Shown piece by piece: positions 15,741 through 20,039 of a stretch of 20,039 nt of DNA. The number at the start of each line of letters is the position of its first letter. Within the stretch, counting starts at the first letter, position 1. A program made the position numbers and the translations under genes. The stretch comes from Bacillota bacterium (lineage in GTDB: Bacteria; Bacillota; Clostridia; Lachnospirales; Cellulosilyticaceae). The notes under the pieces are model-generated. The model saw only the letters and a list, made by a program, of their open reading frames with translations, was not told where the DNA came from and did not search any database. The DNA lies in NCBI GenBank assembly GCA_023393125.1, contig JAEWMQ010000064.1, forward strand, positions 1 through 20,039, read 5' to 3'.

Positions 15741-16997
15741 ATGATTATACACGAAGAACCGATAGAAAGATTAATTCTTGTGGCAGCACAAAAAAAGCAA
15801 TTTCAAGAAGAAGATGCTTGGGAAAGTTTAGATGAACTAGCTGAACTTGTTGAAACAGCAGGAGGAGAAGTTATTACCAAAGTTTTGCAGCGCCTTGACC
15901 ACATCAACCCTGGGCTTTATATTGGTACAGGCAAGGTACAAGAAATTAGAGAGATGGCTGAACTTCATGGTGCAACTGGTATTGTATTTGATGATGAACT
16001 CTCACCTATTCAAATGCGTAACTTAGCGGAAGCTATTAATCTCAAAGTTATGGACCGTACTATGATTATTTTAGATATCTTTGCTTCTAGAGCTCTTTCT
16101 AAAGAAGGTAAATTACAAGTAGAAATGGCTCAACTTAAATATCAATCATCACGTTTGATAGGTTTTGGAACCATGCTTTCAAGACAAGCTGGAGGTATTG
16201 GTAGTCGCGGTCCTGGTGAGAAGAAACTTGAGTTAGATAAACGTCACTTAAAAACACGCATGGAAATCTTACAAGCGGAACTAGCAGAAGTTGAAAAGCA
16301 CCGTCAGCTTATTCGTTCAAGAAGAGATAAAAACAATAAACCTGTAGTTGCCATTGTAGGCTACACTAATGCTGGTAAATCAACCTTACTTAACCAGCTC
16401 AGCGGTAGTGATGTCTATGTGCAAAATCAACTTTTTGCAACATTAGATCCTACTACACGTGGTATTACCTTACCTAGTGGCTCTGAAATTCTTCTAACAG
16501 ATACAGTAGGTTTTATCCGTAAATTACCTCATCATTTAGTAAAAGCTTTTTATTCAACACTTGAGGAAGCTAAATACGCAGATATTATTTTACATGTCAT
16601 GGACGTTAGTTCACCTCATTTAGAAACACATCAACAAGTAGTATATGAGACTTTATCACACTTAAAAATATCGGATATACCTATTGTTGCTGTATATAAT
16701 AAAATTGATACTCAGATTGAAGACTATCCTAAAGATGAACATGCTAATTATGAAGCGTATATCTCTGCTAAGGAAGGTATTGGGTGTGATCATTTATTGG
16801 CTATTTTAGAAGAAATACTGTATAGTAATATGCAAGCCTTCGAGATTAGCGTCCCTTATACAAAGCAAGATATTGTAAGATATTGTCATGAATATGGAGA
16901 ACGTCTAAAAGAAGAGTATACAAATGATGGTGTAAATGTACAAGGCTATATGCCAAAAGATAAATTTTATAAAATTCAACCGTATATTTTGTCGTAA
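15741..16997 (+). CDS. hflX: Ribosome-associated GTPase HflX
   Basis: A 418-residue GTPase that splits and rescues stalled ribosomes under stress. The N-terminal HflX domain contains NPGLYIGTGKVQEI and DDELSPIQMRNL (~75-100), followed by the Gly-rich linker RQAGGIGSRGPGE and a coiled-coil helix. The G domain has GYTNAGKST (G1, 207-215), a TTRG switch I, DTVGF (G3), NKID (G4) and a SAKEG (G5) loop. The C-terminal domain ends with GYMPKDKFYKIQPY. The start at ATG 15741 has AAAGAAAGGA six bases upstream; the same frame is open back to 15660, but that would overlap the PfkB-like gene. A weak 9-bp hairpin with one bulge (16993-17015) covers the stop region but lacks a T-run. Confidence 0.95.
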   Translation: MIIHEEPIERLILVAAQKKQFQEEDAWESLDELAELVETAGGEVITKVLQRLDHINPGLYIGTGKVQEIREMAELHGATGIVFDDELSPIQMRNLAEAINLKVMDRTMIILDIFASRALSKEGKLQVEMAQLKYQSSRLIGFGTMLSRQAGGIGSRGPGEKKLELDKRHLKTRMEILQAELAEVEKHRQLIRSRRDKNNKPVVAIVGYTNAGKSTLLNQLSGSDVYVQNQLFATLDPTTRGITLPSGSEILLTDTVGFIRKLPHHLVKAFYSTLEEAKYADIILHVMDVSSPHLETHQQVVYETLSHLKISDIPIVAVYNKIDTQIEDYPKDEHANYEAYISAKEGIGCDHLLAILEEILYSNMQAFEISVPYTKQDIVRYCHEYGERLKEEYTNDGVNVQGYMPKDKFYKIQPYILS

Positions 16998-17192
16998 TTA
17001 TTTGAAAATAATACGCAGTAGTATGTCTGTGAAATTAAATATCGCAATATCTGTCATTATCCTTAACATTTATAAGAATTTTTTACTTTTGAGCTTAATA
17101 TTTACCATAAATTGTAAGTTCTCTGTAGAAATGGGTAATTTTCCACGGAATTAACACGATATCTTATTGTGTGAAATTTCAGCAGAAAAGAG

Positions 17193-17198
17193 TATAAT
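17193..17198 (+). promoter_or_regulatory. -10 box of the 17250 gene
   Basis: A consensus TATAAT (17193-17198) lies 51 bases before the ATG at 17250. The -35 region is weak (TGTGAA at 17170-17175, 17-base spacing). The 252-base gap after hflX otherwise shows no gene I would support. Confidence 0.45.
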
Positions 17199-17249
17199 AA
17201 ACCTATGTTTAGAAGCAAGGAATAAAATTCTTTATCTTGGAGGAAGTTT

Positions 17250-17495
17250 ATGTTAATGGAAAAGCAATACATTGGACAATACCAAATCCCAAATAAAACT
17301 ATTCGCTACTACATGGTTAAACAAGGTACTTACTACGGAGTTGAACTAGTTGAAGAACAACGAGATAAACTTATTTGTATGTCAGAACTGATAACAGAGG
17401 TAGCTGAAATAGCTTTATCTCTTGCTGAAAAACTTTTTAAAAATGGCGTAACGATTACTACTTTAACAGATATTATTGATGATTGGATTAATTAA
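17250..17495 (+). CDS. Small cytoplasmic protein of unknown function (DUF6514-like)
   Basis: An 81-residue protein with no signal or membrane segment. The first half is a beta-type stretch (YIGQYQIPNKTIRYYMVKQG, then YYGVELVEEQ); the second half is helical (ELITEVAEIALSLAEKLFKNG) and ends with VTITTLTDIIDDWIN. The layout resembles the short clostridial DUF6514 proteins as I remember them; this is a tentative match. GGAGG at 17239-17243 is six bases before ATG 17250; a second in-frame ATG at 17256 is at a less suitable distance. The gene has its own -10 box and terminator, so it is expressed alone. No function can be assigned. Confidence 0.75.
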   Translation: MLMEKQYIGQYQIPNKTIRYYMVKQGTYYGVELVEEQRDKLICMSELITEVAEIALSLAEKLFKNGVTITTLTDIIDDWIN

Positions 17496-17503
17496 CAGAT
17501 ACG

Positions 17504-17538
17504 AAAACTACTAGGAATGACTTCCTGGTAGTTTTTTA
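17504..17538 (+). terminator. Intrinsic terminator of the 17250 gene
   Basis: AAAACTACTAGGAA (17504-17517), loop TGAC, TTCCTGGTAGTTTT (17522-17535): 14 bp with one U-G pair, followed by further Ts. Confidence 0.9.
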
Positions 17539-17568
17539 TTGGTAAGGTCTTATTTTTTATGATAGTAT
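17539..17568 (+). promoter_or_regulatory. Candidate promoter for the YigZ-family gene
   Basis: TTGGTA (17539-17544), an 18-base spacer, TAGTAT (17563-17568). It begins right at the end of the previous terminator and lies 32 bases before the start codon. Confidence 0.5.
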
Positions 17569-17600
17569 TAAATTAATTTTAACAACAAGGTGATAAGATA

Positions 17601-18230
17601 ATGAATTCTTTTAAAACAATAGCTCAAACTGGTGAAGCAGTGATCATCGAGAAGAAATCAAAGTTTATTGCAACTGTTTACCAAGTACAAACAGTCGAAG
17701 AAGCAGATCTCTATATGCAACAGCTGCGAAAAAAATACTATGATGCAACTCATAATTGCTTTGCCTATCAAATAGGAGAACATAATGAATTTCAACGTTC
17801 AAGTGATGATGGTGAGCCTCAAGGTACTGCTGGAAAGCCTATATTAGAAGTTTTAAAGGGTGAACAAGTTAAAAATACACTTATATGTGTTACCAGGTAT
17901 TTTGGCGGTACACTTTTAGGAACGGGTGGACTTGTAAGAGCTTATGGTAAGGCAGCTAAAGAAGGCTTACTTGCTGCTGGTATTATTGAAAAAAAACACA
18001 TTCGTCTTTTTACATTAAAAATGTCCTATACATTATCCGGTAAAGTACAATATCTGCTAGGAGAAAGAAACTATGTCATTAGGGAAAGTATTTATCTAGA
18101 GGATGTTACCTTTATCGTAGAAGTACAAGTTCAAGAGGAAGAAGCTTTTACTAAGTGGCTTGAAGAAAATACCAATGCCGGAATCAGCATTTTACCAGGT
18201 GCATATGACTGGATTGATGTGAAACTCTAA
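17601..18230 (+). CDS. YigZ/IMPACT family protein (UPF0029)
   Basis: A 209-residue protein, a normal length for the bacterial YigZ family. The N-terminal IMPACT domain carries the family hallmarks: KKSKFIATVY near residue 19, NCFAYQIG (~52-59), SSDDGEPQGTAGKPIL (~67-82) and VTRYFGGTLLGTGGLVRAYGKAA (~99-121). The C-terminal ferredoxin-like half (~135-205) resembles a ribosome-binding EF-G domain IV/V-like fold described for the E. coli structure. Its role is not settled; eukaryotic IMPACT regulates Gcn2, while bacterial members are linked to translation only by structure. AAGGTGAT at 17587-17594 is six bases upstream of the ATG. It is a single-gene unit before yebC. Confidence 0.92.
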   Translation: MNSFKTIAQTGEAVIIEKKSKFIATVYQVQTVEEADLYMQQLRKKYYDATHNCFAYQIGEHNEFQRSSDDGEPQGTAGKPILEVLKGEQVKNTLICVTRYFGGTLLGTGGLVRAYGKAAKEGLLAAGIIEKKHIRLFTLKMSYTLSGKVQYLLGERNYVIRESIYLEDVTFIVEVQVQEEEAFTKWLEENTNAGISILPGAYDWIDVKL

Positions 18231-18237
18231 GGGCTTG

Positions 18238-18267
18238 TTGCTAAAAATAAGTGGCTTATGGTAAAAT
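18238..18267 (+). promoter_or_regulatory. Candidate promoter for the YebC-family gene
   Basis: TTGCTA (18238-18243), an 18-base spacer, TAAAAT (18262-18267) with an upstream TG giving an extended -10. The start codon is 65 bases further on, leaving a leader of about 58 bases with no clear structure. Confidence 0.5.
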
Positions 18268-18331
18268 AAAACATATCTTTTATAACTATTTAAATCTATA
18301 TGGTTTTAAATCCAAGGAGGAATAAAGATTT

Positions 18332-19063
18332 ATGTCTGGACATTCAAAGTTTGCCAACATTAAGCATAAAAAAGCTAAAAATGATGCGCAAAAAGGAAAA
18401 ATATTCACAAAAATAGGTCGTGAAATTGCTGTTGCTGTTAAAGAAGGCGGGGCAGATCCTTCTCTTAATAGAAGACTAAGTGACGTTATTGCAAAAGCAA
18501 AATCTAACAATATGCCAAATGATACAATTCAAAGAAGTATTAAAAAAGCTGCTGGTGAAGGCGATAACGTTCATTATGAATATATAACTTATGAAGGTTA
18601 TGGCCCAAGTGGTGTAGCTGTTATTGTTGAAACCTTAACAGATAATAAAAATCGCTCTGCTGCTAATGTACGTTCTTACTTTACAAAAGGTAATGGAAAT
18701 ATGGGGACAACAGGTTGTGTGTCTTTTATGTTTGATAAAAAAGGACAAATTGTTATTGAAAAAGAAGCTACAGATATGGATGAAGATGAACTTATGATGA
18801 TGGCTATCGAAGCTGGTGCTGATGACTTCGAATCAGAAGAAGAAGGGTATACTATTACAACCTCACCTGAAAACTTCTCTGATGTACACGCAGCTTTAGA
18901 AGCAGCTGGTATTGAAATGGCGGAAGCAGAAGTGACTATGGTACCACAAACATGGACTTCTCTTACCTCAGAATCAGATATTAAGGCAATGAATAAAATG
19001 CTTGATCTTCTCGAAGACGATGATGATGTTCAGAACATTTACCATAACTGGGATGAAGAGTAA
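18332..19063 (+). CDS. YebC/PmpR/TACO1 family protein
   Basis: A 243-residue protein with the diagnostic N-terminus MSGHSKFANIKHKKAKNDAQKGKIFTK; the common form has W where this has F (HSKWANI). Next come NNMPNDTIQRSIKKA (~59-73), GYGPSGVAVIVETLTDNKNRSAANVRS (~89-115) and the acidic third domain (DDFESEEEGYTI). The family is widespread; recent work describes YebC proteins as translation factors that relieve ribosome stalling at proline-rich motifs, and older work as DNA-binding regulators. The former would fit the Pro/Thr-rich tails encoded in this window, but that is only a remark. AAGGAGG lies 11 bases before the ATG. Confidence 0.95.
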   Translation: MSGHSKFANIKHKKAKNDAQKGKIFTKIGREIAVAVKEGGADPSLNRRLSDVIAKAKSNNMPNDTIQRSIKKAAGEGDNVHYEYITYEGYGPSGVAVIVETLTDNKNRSAANVRSYFTKGNGNMGTTGCVSFMFDKKGQIVIEKEATDMDEDELMMMAIEAGADDFESEEEGYTITTSPENFSDVHAALEAAGIEMAEAEVTMVPQTWTSLTSESDIKAMNKMLDLLEDDDDVQNIYHNWDEE

Positions 19064-19109
19064 GCCTTTGATAGTTAAGGGATTTTTTGAAATTTAGTTG
19101 TAAAAATAG

Positions 19110-19123
19110 CGCCAGTGATGGCG
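19110..19123 (+). repeat. Small hairpin with a GTGA (GNRA-type) loop
   Basis: CGCCA (19110-19114), loop GTGA, TGGCG (19119-19123). The five-pair GC-rich stem with a GNRA tetraloop lies four bases upstream of the long hairpin. No T-run follows. Confidence 0.5.
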
Positions 19124-19126
19124 TAT

Positions 19127-19185
19127 AAAAGACTTCTAATGATGATGTACAAATGTGCTAAGTATATCGTCATTGGAGGTTTTTT
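19127..19185 (+). terminator. 24-pair hairpin ending in a T-run, covering a ribosome binding site
   Basis: Left arm 19127-19150, loop of 11 bases (19151-19161), right arm 19162-19185. All 24 positions pair as RNA from the + strand: 19 Watson-Crick and five G-U pairs, with no mismatch. The left arm starts with AAAA and the right arm ends with TTTTTT, so it can act as an intrinsic terminator, presumably for the yebC transcript, which otherwise has only a weak 4-bp candidate (19065-19089). The right arm also contains GGAGG (19175-19179), the ribosome site of the recombinase remnant starting at 19187. Confidence 0.65.
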
Positions 19186-19186
19186 T

Positions 19187-19426
19187 ATGTTTAAAGGACT
19201 ATTGCCAGAAAATTTACTTAATGAATATTTATTAGAAATACAACTTAAAAATTATTCTGATCGTACACTTAAATCTATGCGAAATAATAATTTACTTTTT
19301 TCTCTTTCTTGAAATCTGAGTTTAATATCACGATTTTAGAGAAGCTTTCACATATCCATATAAAAGCATAAGCAGAGTTTAGGCCTAAAAGCAACATATA
19401 TTAATTCTATTCTTAAAAATCTATTA
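19187..19426 (+). pseudogene. Broken tyrosine recombinase (phage integrase) N-terminal fragment
   Basis: From ATG 19187 (GGAGG seven bases upstream) the frame reads a typical integrase core-binding (SAM-like) domain start: LLNEYLLEIQLKNYSDRTLKSMRNNN, then a stop at 19310-19312. The homology continues one frame away from about 19297: FSFLKSEFNITILEKLSHIHIKA, up to a stop at 19369-19371. It then returns to the first frame from about 19370: KQSLGLKATYINSILKNL. Read together these give the usual helix pattern of the domain. A one-base loss in the T6 run at 19296-19301 explains the first shift. The catalytic domain (Arg-His-x-x-Arg, Tyr) is entirely missing. The first open piece could still make a peptide of 41 residues, but no active enzyme is possible. 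Confidence 0.75.
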
Positions 19427-19642
19427 ACTAGTCTCATTCAAATCAAGGAACGTCAGCTTAAGAAGATAGAGAATGCATTATGTACTCTAACAGAACAAGA
19501 GTTGCTATTAATTGAAATGAAATACTTTAAGCGGTATTCAATTAGTAGGATTTGCGAGTTATTAGACATTACTACAGCTACATTTAATAATCGGAGAAGA
19601 GATATTATAGTAAAAAGATTAATTCCTATATTCTTTTTATAG
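19427..19642 (+). pseudogene. C-terminal fragment of a sigma-region-4-like phage-type regulator
   Basis: In the same frame as the last recombinase piece, with no stop between, about 70 residues read as a helical protein: IQIKERQLKKIENALCTLTE, then ELLLIEMKYFKRYSISRICELL and a recognition-type helix ITTATFNNRRRDII, ending in IFFL and TAG at 19640. The pattern (a conserved leucine-rich helix, xLTEQEL, a helix-turn-helix, RRRDI) resembles sigma-70 region 4-like activators such as the ArpU/RinA-type regulators of phages and integrative elements. There is no start codon or ribosome site for it, and its N-terminal half is absent. It therefore looks like a remnant fused by deletion to the recombinase remnant. 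Confidence 0.65.
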
Positions 19643-19645
19643 GTG

Positions 19646-19651
19646 TATAAT
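19646..19651 (+). promoter_or_regulatory. -10 box of the DUF1871-like gene
   Basis: A consensus TATAAT (19646-19651) directly preceded by TG. The -35 region is poor. An in-frame ATG at 19650 lies inside this box, which supports the later start at 19680. Confidence 0.45.
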
Positions 19652-19679
19652 GATTTTATTTAGGAGGAAGGGGAGTATT

Positions 19680-19928
19680 ATGGAAGAGAATTTATATGAA
19701 TTTAAAGTAGTGAAAAAGGCTATCGACGAATGGGATCCAATCGGGCTCCTAGCATTTGCACCAGATGATGAATACGATTCAGAAAGTAGAGAGATAGTAG
19801 AAAATCTTTCTTCTAGTATTAGTATGGAAGAAATAGCAGAATTAATAGCTAAGATATTTGCAGAATCATTTAATAGAGCAGATATTACAATGAATAGATG
19901 CATAATAATAGCTAACGAGTTGTGCTAG
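19680..19928 (+). CDS. DUF1871-like small acidic protein
   Basis: An 82-residue, acidic, all-helical looking protein with no signal or membrane segment. The block AIDEWDPIGLLAFAPDDEYDSE (residues 14-35) is the hallmark I associate with the DUF1871 family, found as small single-domain proteins in Firmicutes; the rest (ISMEEIAELIAKIFAESFN) is one or two amphipathic helices. The function is unknown. The ATG at 19680 follows a purine-rich AGGAGGAAGGGGAG ribosome site. The gene is intact, unlike the fragments just upstream, and it may be retained cargo of the former element or resident DNA at its edge. No partner is visible in the window. Confidence 0.7.
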   Translation: MEENLYEFKVVKKAIDEWDPIGLLAFAPDDEYDSESREIVENLSSSISMEEIAELIAKIFAESFNRADITMNRCIIIANELC

Positions 19929-19947
19929 TTAAATTTACAAGTAGAAT
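19920..19947 (+). promoter_or_regulatory. Candidate promoter for the last, partial gene
   Basis: TTGTGC (19920-19925), a 16-base spacer, TAGAAT (19942-19947). The predicted transcript would start near 19954, just before the left arm of the inverted repeat at 19958. Confidence 0.4.
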
Positions 19948-19957
19948 AAGCTCCAAT

Positions 19958-20016
19958 CATGTGATATCGTTACCCTGAAAAAAAGAAAAAACAAATAAAA
20001 TGGGGGATATCACATG
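19958..20016. repeat. 11-bp inverted repeat flanking the leader and overlapping a start codon
   Basis: CATGTGATATC (19958-19968) and GATATCACATG (20006-20016) are exact reverse complements, 37 bases apart. The right arm ends on the ATG of the partial gene, and CCC (19973-19975) could also pair with the GGGGG ribosome site. It could be an mRNA hairpin hiding the start, or paired operator half-sites. Confidence 0.7.
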
Positions 20017-20039
20017 CTAGAGCTCAAATATTATTCTGT
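20014..20039 (+). CDS. Start of a gene cut off by the window end
   Basis: ATG at 20014 with GGGGG eight bases upstream (20002-20006); only MLELKYYS and two further bases are visible. The opening MLELK-x-x-S is common at the start of ABC transporter ATP-binding subunits, but eight residues are far too few to claim that. Confidence 0.5.

Noticed and set aside
16936..17154. 72-codon + strand frame overlapping the hflX end
   Set aside because: It begins inside hflX with no ribosome site, and its product is a run of Ile/Asn/Phe/Lys typical of untranslated AT-rich DNA.
19115..19186. Upstream extension of the recombinase remnant to an ATG at 19115
   Set aside because: The extension would run through the long hairpin and has no ribosome site; ATG 19187 has GGAGG at proper spacing and starts the domain match.
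19637..19903. Minus-strand open frame opposite the DUF1871-like gene
   Set aside because: It is antisense to a gene with a good ribosome site and a recognisable conserved block.
1..20039. CRISPR array, tRNA, rRNA or intact insertion sequence
   Set aside because: No regularly spaced repeats, no cloverleaf-like or rRNA-like segments, and no transposase-like protein were found on reading both strands.

Overview
The window looks like chromosome of a low-GC, Gram-positive, anaerobic member of the Clostridia, most likely Lachnospirales and possibly Cellulosilyticum-like. That placement is an inference. It rests on the AT-rich codon use, strong AGGAGG-type ribosome binding sites, A-tract/T-tract hairpin terminators, a type III glutamine synthetase, a VanW protein, a clostridial-style class A penicillin-binding protein and a DUF4080-type radical SAM enzyme. 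No rRNA, tRNA, CRISPR array or intact insertion sequence was seen.

Layout. Positions 1-992 hold the 3' part of an HD-GYP (cyclic-di-GMP phosphodiesterase type) gene and a small Thr/Pro-repeat lipoprotein. Positions 1069-3585 hold a B12-binding radical SAM gene and nth (endonuclease III), joined by an ATGA overlap and closed by a bidirectional terminator. Positions 3584-5508 (minus strand) hold a GT4 glycosyltransferase downstream of a membrane-anchored helical-repeat protein. Positions 5619-9397 hold a UvrD/PcrA-type helicase, a 51-residue membrane mini-protein that overlaps the helicase 3' end, and a VanW-domain protein, closed by a palindromic terminator shared with the convergent class A PBP gene (9408-12059, minus). 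A 488-bp AT-rich divergent region carries promoters for the PBP and for glutamine synthetase III (12551-14656). Then come a degenerate PfkB-family gene co-directional with hflX, a small unknown protein, a YigZ/IMPACT protein and a YebC/TACO1 protein, the last three each with its own likely promoter.

The right end (19064-20039) differs from the housekeeping stretch before it. A long RNA hairpin built from Watson-Crick and G-U pairs covers the ribosome binding site of a broken tyrosine recombinase. The recombinase remnant runs straight into the C-terminal part of a phage-type sigma-region-4-like regulator. After it come an intact DUF1871-like small protein and the first codons of another gene, whose start codon lies inside a perfect 11-bp inverted repeat. 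I read this as the scar of a decayed mobile element.

Functionally the window mixes envelope work (PBP1, VanW, GT4, lipoprotein), DNA maintenance (Nth, UvrD-type helicase), translation factors (HflX, YebC, YigZ) and nitrogen assimilation (GSIII). I found no clear new multi-gene defence or biosynthetic system. The best leads are the remnant region with its structured RNA, the PfkB protein that has lost its catalytic aspartate, the unlisted mini-protein after the helicase, and the inverted repeat at the right edge.
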